A stretch of 13,822 nucleotides of DNA from the NCBI GenBank assembly GCA_051745635.1, contig JBNJEH010000074.1:1-13822 (forward strand), written 5' to 3'. Source of the DNA: Brumimicrobium sp051745635. GTDB lineage: Bacteria > Bacteroidota > Bacteroidia > Flavobacteriales_D > Crocinitomicaceae. Of the stretch, positions 1-7,096 are shown piece by piece (position 1 is the first letter of the stretch; each line of letters opens with the position of its first letter). Both the position numbers and the translations under genes were made by a program. The notes under the pieces were generated by a model that ran no database searches, had not been told where the DNA came from, and saw only the letters and a program-made list of their open reading frames with translations.

Positions 1-48
1 CAAAAAGTGTATATAGCAAAACCTGTATTCGGATATGTACACTTTTTG
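1..48. terminator. Strong hairpin at the window edge, possible bidirectional terminator
   Basis: Bases 1-15 pair with 34-48. Eleven perfect outer pairs (CAAAAAGTGTA with TACACTTTTTG) are followed by four inner pairs, one of them G-T, leaving an 18-nt loop. One arm begins with five A and the other ends with five T, so either strand would give a stem finishing in U. This fits a bidirectional terminator for a gene beyond the left edge and for transcripts leaving the DUF2279 gene. However, the T-run lies inside the stem rather than after it, so a protein-binding inverted repeat is possible. The structure may extend beyond the window. Confidence 0.45.
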
Positions 49-302
49 TCCGATTATGTTATCAAAGATATAACTATTTCATAAATCGTCAAAAGGACTT
101 TTTGTTTGCTGTATGCTTTTTGTACTCACGCGGGTATAGATTTCGGCTGTCCTCGAGAATCTGACTGCGCGCATGGTGATCCTGAGAGAGCGTAGCGTTG
201 AATTGAAAAGGATGGAGATAGATTTGGGCTTCGAAAATATTTGGTGCCCTCAAACACTTGTTCAGTTCGAAATCAGGTCATTCGATTGAATAACCAATGC
301 TG
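49..302. other. Intergenic region with no recognised gene
   Basis: Between the edge hairpin and the end of the DUF2279 gene I see no credible coding region. The best plus-strand frame starts at 173 and has 38 codons, with no promoter and no recognisable motif. The octamer CTTTTTGT occurs at 42-49, 97-104 and 116-123, the first copy inside the right arm of the edge hairpin. There is no clear terminator directly after the DUF2279 stop, only a weak GGGC/GCCC pairing around 225-255. Confidence 0.5.
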
Positions 303-1214
303 TCAGAAATAAAAGCCATATCCCCGTACGCCGCGTTGGCTCAATTCCAGTGTCGGAAATGGTATTTTAATGTGATTGAACAAGCTGAAAACCGTGCGGA
401 GAAATGGATTTTTCACCTTTATCTGCGTTAAATCGATGTCGAGCGATAATAGGTATTGGCGGTAGGCATTAAATTCGAGCGCAGCGCCGTTAGCAGTCGC
501 GACGTTATAATTATTTTGAACGCCGTGCAGTTTTTCGTCGACGCTATAGCCTATGGCAATATTGAGCCATTTTGGAAAACGACTGGATTCCCGCATAAAA
601 CGCGATGGGTTGATGGAAAACCAATACGTCTGTCCGTTGTAATCCTTCAGCAGCCGGGAAGCCAATGAATTTCCGAGCGTACCCGGTCGGTATTGAGCAT
701 AGGGCGACAATCGCGCGCTGAATGTGAGTTGAATTCGCTGTTCCTGCCACAAGCATTCCTGCCAGAGATACCATCCGCTGCCCAGTGCATTGGCACCGAC
801 GTCACTCCACGAAAAACCCCATTCTTCGGCGTAGCCATCGAGTAGTTCAAAACTCGTCAAATAACCAAATGAAACTGCTGAACCGATCACGCTGCTTCTC
901 GAACGGGAGATGCCACTCCATTGATAAAGTTCACTGGTTTTCTGAGCCAGGAGCTGACCTGAATAAAAATGCCCCATTTTATCCATTTGCATCCATTGCT
1001 TTGAATCGTCGAAGAGCTGAAACTTACCGCCCCAACTGTCGGCATACCAAACTTGATGCAATCCGATGAGTGAGCCCGACCACATAGTTCCGGCAACAGC
1101 AGTAGAACCGATCGTTCTCCCGCGGTGCAATGAGTCCGCAGGTTCAAAAAACGAGGATTGCGCCCGTCCGAACAGTGCAATTAAAAGAATAAAGCTCAGG
1201 GTCGCCTTGCGCAT
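303..1214 (-). CDS. DUF2279 family envelope protein
   Basis: This 303-residue protein begins with a signal peptide: a basic MRK, a hydrophobic stretch to about residue 16, and a probable cleavage near RAQ-S at 17-20. Residues about 35-155 match DUF2279, a family annotated as predicted periplasmic or outer-membrane lipoproteins. The diagnostic pieces are WMQMDKMGHFYSGQ at 74-87 and LDGYAEEWGFSWSDVGAN at 125-142. No lipobox cysteine follows the signal, so it is probably exported but not lipidated. The C-terminal half (about 160-303) alternates polar and aromatic residues and ends in YGFYF. An aromatic C-terminus like this suggests a beta-rich, perhaps outer-membrane, structure, but that is inference. 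The molecular function of the family is unknown. It lies 114 nt downstream of the YceI gene and could be cotranscribed with it. The nearest promoter match upstream, AACCTTTG, has one mismatch. Confidence 0.82.
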   Translation of the reverse strand: MRKATLSFILLIALFGRAQSSFFEPADSLHRGRTIGSTAVAGTMWSGSLIGLHQVWYADSWGGKFQLFDDSKQWMQMDKMGHFYSGQLLAQKTSELYQWSGISRSRSSVIGSAVSFGYLTSFELLDGYAEEWGFSWSDVGANALGSGWYLWQECLWQEQRIQLTFSARLSPYAQYRPGTLGNSLASRLLKDYNGQTYWFSINPSRFMRESSRFPKWLNIAIGYSVDEKLHGVQNNYNVATANGAALEFNAYRQYLLSLDIDLTQIKVKNPFLRTVFSLFNHIKIPFPTLELSQRGVRGYGFYF

Positions 1215-1252
1215 ACATTAAAAGTAATATTTTTCCGGCAAAGGTTTTAACC

Positions 1253-1260
1253 GTCGCGAC
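1253..1260. repeat. Short perfect palindrome GTCGCGAC upstream of the DUF2279 gene
   Basis: The 114-nt gap between the YceI stop and the DUF2279 start contains this 8-nt perfect palindrome about 40 nt before the start codon. It is G/C-rich in an A/T-rich spacer. It may be a regulator half-site or chance. No terminator hairpin is visible in this gap, so readthrough from the YceI gene is possible. Confidence 0.2.
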
Positions 1261-1328
1261 TAGAATTGGCTTTTCGCGGCGGACAAAAACGACCAGCAAT
1301 TACTTTAACTGAACACTTGAGCACCGCA

Positions 1329-2999
1329 TTACTTTTTGTCTAACTGGACTTCAAAATTAAAGTCGACGACATTGCCTAATTTTTCTGAAGGATCCATGCC
1401 GTATGTGGTGCGGTCGAGTTGGGATTTCCCCCACAAAATGGCCACTTTTTTGCCATCACTTTCTCCGGTACCCACCAGCTTTAATTCGACCTCCAGCGGA
1501 TTTGAAGTACCCAGCATCGTGAACGTACCATCGAGCAGGTATGTGTCACCGTCTTTTTTAAAGCTTTTAGCTTCATAGGTCATCTCCGGGTATTGCTCTT
1601 CGTGAAAATAATCGTCAGACATCAAACTTTCGTCGCGCATCGAATTGTGCGTGGTCAGCGAAGCGACCTTCATCACCACAGATAGTTCTGATTTATTCAG
1701 CTCATCGGCAACTACCACCTCTCCGGAAATGCTCTGGATGGCTCCTTCCGTTCTTCCGTCGGGTGGTCCCAATGCAAATGTGATCTGCGATTGATCTTCA
1801 TTAATCGACCATTTCCCCTGAGCTTTCATGATGTCCTTACCAGCAGGCGCATCCTCGCTTTCGTCCGAATCGCCATCTTCTTCGCTGGAATCCGAGCTTT
1901 TTGAAGCCTCGTCGTCTTTTTCGATTCCAAGGGCCGCGTAATCAATTTTTGATGTCGACTCAACAGGTTTAATGGAAGGTAATATTAAAAGCGCTGCACC
2001 GATGGTAATTAATTTTAAAGCGATTAACGAACTGTTTTTAAAGATTGTAAATACGACGCTGAGCAATGCGATGGAAGCCACCATTCCTCCGAGCGTGAGC
2101 ACACCTCCGAGACGTTCCAGTTGCGTATAGGCAAATCCCAGTAAAACAACCGCGAGTAATGGCACAAAGAGTGCAAAAAAAGTAAGGATCACTTTCCATT
2201 TTCCCGTGTTGTATCTGGCGAGCTTCATAAATAATTCGTGAAACAAAATCATAAAACCAGCGACAAATGCACCTTCGAGAACTTCTCCCCGCGTAAAATC
2301 GAGTTGATCAAAACTGCCCATTTCCAGGTAAATCGGAATAAAAATTAGCAGGAAAAGGGCTCCACTCGCCGCAGAAAGAATATCATTCTGCAAACCGACC
2401 TTATTGCGGGCAATGAGCGTCGCGGATAAATGGAATGTCCCGGCCAATAGCAGTCCGAGGTTACCGAGTAAAAAAGAGCCAAATACTGCAATTCCGCCAA
2501 TAAAAGCATAGGAAACTAAACTTTCCAGGTAGTTTTCTTCGTGTTCTGCCCATTTGATCGTACCAAAACGGATGATCAGATTACTGATACCGAGCTTTGC
2601 GAGATGGGTGAGAAAAGGAATAGACGCGGCCACGAGCGCTATGAGAAAAACATCGATTGTACCGTCTATGCCAAATCCCATGTAGGATACATCTTCCAGT
2701 TGCGGCAGGAAGAGCAGTGTCAGCGTTGATAGCAGAGGAATGAGATTCCACCAGACTCCAGATTTCTTTTTGGTAATTTCTCCAAGAAAAAAGTGGACAC
2801 TGATGATTGAAATCAAAACAGTCGGTAGCATGACTTGTCCATGCGATGAATAACTGAAATGATCCATGGAGAGGATGAGGATCGCCAAACTTAAAATAAA
2901 ATAGCTGATCGATTTAATGGAATAGTAGCTGTTGCGCGCATAGGCAATAGTCGCCAAAATTCCCGCAAAAAGTGTAAACAGTCCAACAATTGTTACCAT
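1329..2999 (-). CDS. Multi-pass membrane protein fused to a C-terminal YceI domain
   Basis: The chosen start gives 556 residues. Residues 1-345 hold about ten to twelve hydrophobic segments (for example 3-22, 29-45, 57-72, 83-99, 113-131, 208-224, 269-290, 298-317, 325-341). I do not recognise this membrane region. Residues about 354-379 form a Ser/Asp/Glu linker. Residues about 383-556 are a YceI domain, a lipocalin-like beta-barrel whose members bind isoprenoid or other amphiphilic ligands. Visible hallmarks are HNSMRDESLMSDDYF at 451-465, YPEMTYEAKSF at 470-480 and RTTYGM at 520-525. Known YceI proteins are mostly secreted and about 190 residues long, with some cytochrome b561 fusions, so this architecture is unusual. 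The open frame extends 13 codons further, but a consensus promoter lies within that extension at 3016-3045, so MVTIVG at 2999 is the likely start. Sidedness of the YceI domain cannot be decided from sequence. Confidence 0.85.
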   Translation of the reverse strand: MVTIVGLFTLFAGILATIAYARNSYYSIKSISYFILSLAILILSMDHFSYSSHGQVMLPTVLISIISVHFFLGEITKKKSGVWWNLIPLLSTLTLLFLPQLEDVSYMGFGIDGTIDVFLIALVAASIPFLTHLAKLGISNLIIRFGTIKWAEHEENYLESLVSYAFIGGIAVFGSFLLGNLGLLLAGTFHLSATLIARNKVGLQNDILSAASGALFLLIFIPIYLEMGSFDQLDFTRGEVLEGAFVAGFMILFHELFMKLARYNTGKWKVILTFFALFVPLLAVVLLGFAYTQLERLGGVLTLGGMVASIALLSVVFTIFKNSSLIALKLITIGAALLILPSIKPVESTSKIDYAALGIEKDDEASKSSDSSEEDGDSDESEDAPAGKDIMKAQGKWSINEDQSQITFALGPPDGRTEGAIQSISGEVVVADELNKSELSVVMKVASLTTHNSMRDESLMSDDYFHEEQYPEMTYEAKSFKKDGDTYLLDGTFTMLGTSNPLEVELKLVGTGESDGKKVAILWGKSQLDRTTYGMDPSEKLGNVVDFNFEVQLDKK

Positions 3000-3015
3000 G
3001 GTAAATAGTTTTAAG

Positions 3016-3045
3016 CAAATGTAAAGTAAATATAACAATAAACAA
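3016..3045 (-). promoter_or_regulatory. Bacteroidota consensus promoter for the YceI fusion gene
   Basis: On the minus strand the -7 element TACATTTG (3023-3016) matches TAnnTTTG exactly, and TTG (3045-3043) lies 19 nt upstream, as in the Bacteroidota housekeeping consensus. There are 16 nt between the -7 element and the ATG at 2999, predicting a leader of about 10-12 nt. The promoter overlaps the longer open frame, so it argues against the upstream ATG at 3038. Confidence 0.75.
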
Positions 3046-3310
3046 GCGCACGATGTTCAAAGAGTAGGGGAGGTATTTGTTTTTTGTTGGTTTTAGCAAA
3101 AATTTAGCGGGAAGCCAATCGGTCTAGTCGATTGTAGAGAAGTGCAGGTGAATCGCGGATGTTGAACTGCAGAATCGTTGAACATTTGGAATGTAGAATC
3201 TTACTGTTTGATGAACCAGAAAGATCTGTTTGTTTATGGTTAAGGTTGTTACAGCGATATTTATGGGCACAGTAAATCAATTGAATGATTCAAACCTCAG
3301 CACAGGCCAC
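3046..3310. other. Intergenic region between rpsA terminator and YceI promoter
   Basis: No gene is supported here. The only structure noticed is a loose tandem duplication at 3161-3200, where GTTGAAC...AGAATC occurs twice with different spacers. A plus-strand open frame starting at 3230 runs across the terminator into rpsA antisense and is not credible. The region therefore seems to be simple spacer plus the flanking terminator and promoter. Confidence 0.5.
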
Positions 3311-3341
3311 AAAAAAAGGCTACCTCAAAAAGAGATAGCCT
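3311..3341 (-). terminator. Intrinsic terminator of rpsA
   Basis: On the minus strand AGGCTATCTC pairs with GAGGTAGCCT (10 bp, one T-G wobble) around a five-T loop, followed directly by seven T. It begins 25 nt after the rpsA stop codon. This is the clearest terminator in the window and marks the end of the rpsA transcript. Confidence 0.92.
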
Positions 3342-3366
3342 GTAATATTGTTGGAACTGTTCCGAC

Positions 3367-5163
3367 TTACTTGTCGTCTTTACCGTCCATTTTGTCTTTT
3401 AAAGCTGCGAGCGCATCAAGATCTCCAAGTGTAGATTTCTCTCCACCTTTGTTGACATCTTTAACGGCTTTTGAAGAACCTTTCTTACCACCAGAAGATT
3501 TCTTAGTGGTTGGTTTGTCTTCACCTTCTTCAAAAGTACGGAGATGAGAAACAACGATTTTCTTAGCGTCTTTATTAAATTCGATCACTTTGAAATTCAA
3601 TTGCTCATCGACTTTTGCGTTAGAACCGTCTTCTTTGCGCATGTGCTTCGCAGGGCAAATTGCTTCGACACCATAAGGCAACGATACAATACCCGATTTA
3701 TCTTTCATGTCGATAATCGTACCCTGGTGCTCAGAACCTTCTCCAAAGATCGTTTCGAATACATCCCATGGATTTTCCTCCAGTTGTTTGTGACCTAGCG
3801 AAATGCGGCGGTTTTCTTTATCGATTTCCAATACCACAACCTCCATTGGGTCGCCAACTTTACAGAATTCTGATGGGTGCTTGATCTTTTTCTGCCATGA
3901 AAGGTCAGAAATGTGAATCAATCCGTCAACACCTTCTTCGAGTTCAACAAACACACCAAAGTTTGTAAAGTTACGCACTTTAGCTTCGTGTTTGGAATCG
4001 ACGGGGTAACGTTTTTCGATATCCGACCATGGATCCGGCATCAATTGTTTAATACCCAATGACATTTTGCGGTCTTCGCGGTCGAGTGTCAAAATAACAG
4101 CTTCTACTTCGTCTCCTACGCTGAGGAAGTCCTGTGCTGTTCTCAAGTGTTGCGACCAGCTCATTTCAGAAACGTGGATCAATCCTTCCACACCGGGTGC
4201 AATTTCAACAAATGCACCGTAGTCAGCAAGAACCACTACTTTTCCTTTGACTTTATCGCCAACGTTCATATTTTCGTCGAGTGCATCCCACGGGTGCGAT
4301 TGAAGTTGTTTCAATCCAAGTGCAATGCGCTTTTTATCGTCATCGAAGTCGAGAATTACGACATTCAATTTCTGATCGAGCTCAACAACTTCTTCTGGGT
4401 GATTCACGCGACCCCAGGAGAGATCCGTAATGTGAATCAATCCATCAACTCCTCCAAGGTCAATAAATACACCGTAAGAAGTGATGTTTTTCACTGTACC
4501 TTCGAGTACCTGACCTTTTTCGAGTCCGGAAATAATTTGTTTTTTCTGCTCTTCGAGTTCTGCTTCGATCAATGCTTTGTGAGAAACGACGACATTTTTG
4601 AATTCCTGGTTGATTTTCACCACGCGGAATTCCATGTCTTTACCGACGTACATGTCGTAATCGCGAATAGGTTTCACATCAATTTGAGAACCGGGCAGGA
4701 ACGCCTCAATTCCAAATACATCGACGATCAAACCACCCTTCGTACGGCATTTGACGTGACCTGTGATCACCTCTCCCGTTTTGAGTGCATCGTTTACGCG
4801 ATCCCACGCGTGGTGCATTCTCGCCGTTTTGTGCGAAACGACAAGCTGACCTGTTTTGTCTTCTTGTGCTTCAACGTAAACGACAACTTCGTCACCTACG
4901 GCTAACTCCGGATTGTAACGAAATTCGTTAATTGGAATAACGCCTTCCGATTTGTAGCCGATGTTTACCACAACTTCGCGTTCAGTCATGGATACTACCG
5001 TTCCGGTAATGACTTCTTTCTCATTAATCGAAGTTAATGTTTCTTCGTACGTGTCTGCGTACTCGGCATGTTCTGCCTGACTGTAGCCCTCATTCGCGAG
5101 TGCGTCCCAGTCAAATTCAGGATCTCCCTGATCAATTACTTTGTTTTCTGCCATATTGGCCAT
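3367..5163 (-). CDS. rpsA: 30S ribosomal protein S1
   Basis: This 598-residue protein has six S1 RNA-binding domains at roughly 49-112, 130-197, 217-287, 302-372, 389-459 and 476-541. Domains 3-5 carry the clear signatures YGVFIDLGGVDGLIHITDLSW, YGAFVEIAPGVEGLIHVSEM and FGVFVELEEGVDGLIHISDL, and domains 1, 2 and 6 are more divergent, as usual. A basic Lys/Gly/Ser tail (about 548-575) is followed by an acidic end (LGDLDALAALKDKM). S1 binds the 30S subunit and helps load mRNA. This should matter here, because Shine-Dalgarno sequences are not seen at the starts in this window. Length and domain number are normal. Starts at 5163 (MANMAEN) and 5154 (MAEN) are both possible. The gene has its own promoter and terminator, so it is probably monocistronic. 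Confidence 0.97.
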   Translation of the reverse strand: MANMAENKVIDQGDPEFDWDALANEGYSQAEHAEYADTYEETLTSINEKEVITGTVVSMTEREVVVNIGYKSEGVIPINEFRYNPELAVGDEVVVYVEAQEDKTGQLVVSHKTARMHHAWDRVNDALKTGEVITGHVKCRTKGGLIVDVFGIEAFLPGSQIDVKPIRDYDMYVGKDMEFRVVKINQEFKNVVVSHKALIEAELEEQKKQIISGLEKGQVLEGTVKNITSYGVFIDLGGVDGLIHITDLSWGRVNHPEEVVELDQKLNVVILDFDDDKKRIALGLKQLQSHPWDALDENMNVGDKVKGKVVVLADYGAFVEIAPGVEGLIHVSEMSWSQHLRTAQDFLSVGDEVEAVILTLDREDRKMSLGIKQLMPDPWSDIEKRYPVDSKHEAKVRNFTNFGVFVELEEGVDGLIHISDLSWQKKIKHPSEFCKVGDPMEVVVLEIDKENRRISLGHKQLEENPWDVFETIFGEGSEHQGTIIDMKDKSGIVSLPYGVEAICPAKHMRKEDGSNAKVDEQLNFKVIEFNKDAKKIVVSHLRTFEEGEDKPTTKKSSGGKKGSSKAVKDVNKGGEKSTLGDLDALAALKDKMDGKDDK

Positions 5164-5177
5164 GTTTTAATTGTATT

Positions 5178-5240
5178 TCAAGCAACCCCAATAATCTTGA
5201 AAGAAATTGTTGTTGTCGTCTGAATTGGAGTTAACGACAT
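5178..5240 (-). other. Possible 20-codon upstream ORF in the rpsA leader
   Basis: Within the predicted rpsA leader an ATG at 5240 opens a frame of 20 codons (MSLTPIQTTTTISFKIIGVA) ending in TGA at 5178, 14 nt before the rpsA ATG. It includes four consecutive threonine codons. S1 represses its own translation in E. coli, so a leader element is conceivable, but no Bacteroidota S1 leader peptide is known to me. The frame may be chance. Confidence 0.2.
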
Positions 5241-5256
5241 TTTCAAAATTGAACGG

Positions 5257-5286
5257 CAAAGATAAAGTTATTTGTTTGAACCACAA
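5257..5286 (-). promoter_or_regulatory. Bacteroidota consensus promoter for rpsA
   Basis: On the minus strand TATCTTTG (5264-5257) is an exact TAnnTTTG -7 element and TTG (5286-5284) sits 19 nt upstream, the same geometry as the promoter at 3016-3045. The predicted transcript start near 5250 leaves an A-rich leader of about 87 nt without a Shine-Dalgarno sequence. The leader lacks an obvious stable hairpin. Confidence 0.8.
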
Positions 5287-5431
5287 AGGAATTATCCCGC
5301 ATTATTCGCCAATCTTTCTGGTAATTAGTCAGAATCGTGTAGAAAGTAGTTTTTTTAGCTGTCCTTAATTGCGTTCAATGCTACCACGTTTATTTTAGTT
5401 GACTACCATTCCGATATAAACTGGATCACGG

Positions 5432-5451
5432 GCTAATTTGATCAAATGAGC
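5432..5451. repeat. 20-nt near-perfect palindrome between two genes
   Basis: The core 5436-5447 (ATTTGATCAAAT) is a perfect 12-nt palindrome. After one mismatched position on each side it continues with GCT and AGC, so 18 of 20 positions are symmetric. It lies about 52 nt after the stop of the lipoprotein gene at 5503 and about 145 nt upstream of the rpsA -33 element. It has no loop and no following T-run, so a dimeric protein-binding site fits better than a terminator. The rest of 5287-5502 shows nothing I recognise. Confidence 0.35.
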
Positions 5452-5502
5452 TACTTACGAAGCGTTTTTCTGATTTCACGCGATATTAATTGTTCGCCTA
5501 AA

Positions 5503-6132
5503 TCAATAGTTAAATTCGTAGTAAGTCGTATCAAAAGGCGTGTTATAAACACTGTCCATACCATTTGATTCGTTGCCATTCACCCAGTAATAAAATTTCA
5601 TATAGCGATTGGCGTCATTCGGACAAAGAACTGTGGTGTCTACGTCGCCATAATAATAGTAAAATCCATTTTCACAGCAGCTTTCACAATCTTCTTTACC
5701 CGTGTCTTTGAGCAATTTAAATTCATCACTCGAATCGGGCTGATTATTTTTAATGACAAAAGCGGTCCACGACTGAGCTTTCATCTGAAAGTCGTAGGTG
5801 TTGGCATTCGAGGTACTCAAATCTGAATAGGGAATCGTATGATTGATGTCGAAATAATTTTCTTTCTCAAAATGAAGGCGTACGTTTTCGTACTTGTCGT
5901 TGTTAATCTCAAAAGCATAACTTCCTTCACTGTCGGTTTGAACTGATTCTGCCAGATCGTCGAAGGAAGATCCCAGTGGTTTGGTGTAGAGATTAACGTT
6001 CACACCAGCCAGACCACTTCCATCGAGTGAACTATTAATAATACCTTTGATCTCTATGGTAACTTCATTTTTTCTGCAACCCAGATGACCAAACAGAAGC
6101 AATGCTACTGAAAAAATAATTAACCGTTTCAT
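5503..6132 (-). CDS. Lipoprotein with transthyretin-like domain and a cysteine cluster
   Basis: This 209-residue protein starts with an SPII signal: MKR, a hydrophobic stretch, then FGHLGC with the lipidated cysteine at 19. Residues about 24-116 look like a carboxypeptidase-regulatory or transthyretin-like beta-sandwich (GIINSSLDGSGLAGVNVNLY, then TDSEGSYAFEI), a fold common in Bacteroidota surface lipoproteins. The C-terminal third has four cysteines, three of them clustered (C149, C152, C153, with C170 further on), next to a YYYYG run, and is rich in aromatic residues. I do not recognise this part. The cysteines could form disulfides, because the protein should lie outside the cytoplasm. 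It follows miaA by 43 nt but has a -7 element of its own. No function can be assigned. Confidence 0.75.
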   Translation of the reverse strand: MKRLIIFSVALLLFGHLGCRKNEVTIEIKGIINSSLDGSGLAGVNVNLYTKPLGSSFDDLAESVQTDSEGSYAFEINNDKYENVRLHFEKENYFDINHTIPYSDLSTSNANTYDFQMKAQSWTAFVIKNNQPDSSDEFKLLKDTGKEDCESCCENGFYYYYGDVDTTVLCPNDANRYMKFYYWVNGNESNGMDSVYNTPFDTTYYEFNY

Positions 6133-6137
6133 TCTAA

Positions 6138-6145
6138 CAAATATA
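6138..6145 (-). promoter_or_regulatory. Exact -7 element directly before the lipoprotein start
   Basis: TATATTTG on the minus strand matches TAnnTTTG and ends five nt before the ATG at 6132. No TTG stands at the expected distance (TTA is 21 nt upstream), so it is a weaker candidate than the two full promoters. If used, transcription would begin at or next to the start codon, giving a leaderless or nearly leaderless mRNA. Confidence 0.4.
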
Positions 6146-6175
6146 AATGAAAAAAATAGGTTCTCCTAATTGAAT

Positions 6176-7087
6176 TCAGGAAACGGCATTATCTAATTTG
6201 GATAAACAACTCTTCAACATCTGATCGGTTTCATCAAATGCAATCCATTGAATGGAGGGATTTTTCCTCAGCCAGGTCATCTGACGTTTTGCGTAACGAC
6301 GCGTGTTTCGCTGTATGAGCGAGATTGCCTCGGAGCGCTCAATTTCGTCGTTGAAGTATTGGAAAAATTCTTTGTAACCCACTGTATTTAATGCAGTGTA
6401 CTCTTTTTTTGACAATAATCCCCGCGCTTCGGATTCAAGTCCGTTTTCAATCATTTGCAATACGCGTTGATTAATACGCTCATAGAGTGTTTCCCGCGGC
6501 ACGTCAATAGCGAAATAATGGGTGTTGAACGGACGCCGTTTCTTAGATCTGCTCCGCAACTGCGAGAAGGGTGTTCCGGTAATTGAAATGACTTCGAGCG
6601 CCCGGATGAGTCGAACGGGATTGTTTTCATCCACCTCCTGATAATATTCAGGATCTTTTTCGCGCAATTGTTCCTGCAGCCCTTCCAGCCCGTTTTCATT
6701 GTAGAATTCGTTCCATTCCAGCTGGATTTCCCGCGAATGTGGAAGCTGATCCGTACCATGTATCACGGCATCGATGAACATCCCGGATCCACCGACGAGA
6801 ACAACATGCTCGTGTTTTCGAAAGAGTTGCTCCAGCCGTTTTAATGCAAGCCGTTCATAGGTGCCGGCAGATAGTGGCGCTTCAATGCTGTGGGAGTCGA
6901 TAAAGAAGTGAGGGACTCCCTTCATCTCAGCGCGCGTGGGTTTGGCCGTTCCAATCGACATCTCCTTGTAAAACTGACGACTGTCCGCAGAAATTACGGG
7001 GCATTTCAATTGTTTCGCGAGCGCAACTGACAAAGCTGTTTTTCCACTCGCCGTAGGTCCGGCTATTACAATGAGGTGTTGTTTCAT
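6176..7087 (-). CDS. miaA: tRNA dimethylallyltransferase MiaA
   Basis: MiaA transfers the dimethylallyl group from DMAPP to N6 of A37 in tRNAs that read UNN codons, improving decoding fidelity. The 303-residue protein has the P-loop GPTASGKT (10-17), the DSRQFYKEMSIGTAKP segment (35-50; DSxQ-type motif with the family's catalytic Asp35), VGGSGMF (98-104) and the C-terminal tRNA-binding part TVGYKEFF with RNTRRYAKRQMTWLRK. Length is typical of the family (about 300). No zinc-finger extension is present, as expected for the bacterial form. The start at 7087 lies 9 nt after the stop of the M13 peptidase, so it is probably translated from the same transcript. Partner enzymes such as MiaB are not in the window. 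Confidence 0.97.
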   Translation of the reverse strand: MKQHLIVIAGPTASGKTALSVALAKQLKCPVISADSRQFYKEMSIGTAKPTRAEMKGVPHFFIDSHSIEAPLSAGTYERLALKRLEQLFRKHEHVVLVGGSGMFIDAVIHGTDQLPHSREIQLEWNEFYNENGLEGLQEQLREKDPEYYQEVDENNPVRLIRALEVISITGTPFSQLRSRSKKRRPFNTHYFAIDVPRETLYERINQRVLQMIENGLESEARGLLSKKEYTALNTVGYKEFFQYFNDEIERSEAISLIQRNTRRYAKRQMTWLRKNPSIQWIAFDETDQMLKSCLSKLDNAVS

Positions 7088-7096
7088 GAAAGATTG

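Noticed and set aside
262..275. AGTTCGAAATC resembling a tRNA T-loop
   Set aside because: No acceptor stem, D-arm or anticodon stem can be placed at the right distances on either strand.
173..289. 38-codon plus-strand frame in the left spacer
   Set aside because: Short, without promoter or recognisable motif, and the length is expected by chance.
3161..3200. Loose tandem repeat in the rpsA-YceI spacer as a CRISPR or regulatory array
   Set aside because: Only two imperfect units with unequal spacers, so chance similarity is sufficient.
4147..4905. 252-codon open frame on the plus strand inside rpsA
   Set aside because: It is fully antisense to the well-supported rpsA gene, has a Phe/His/Cys-rich composition typical of antisense frames and shows no motif or promoter.
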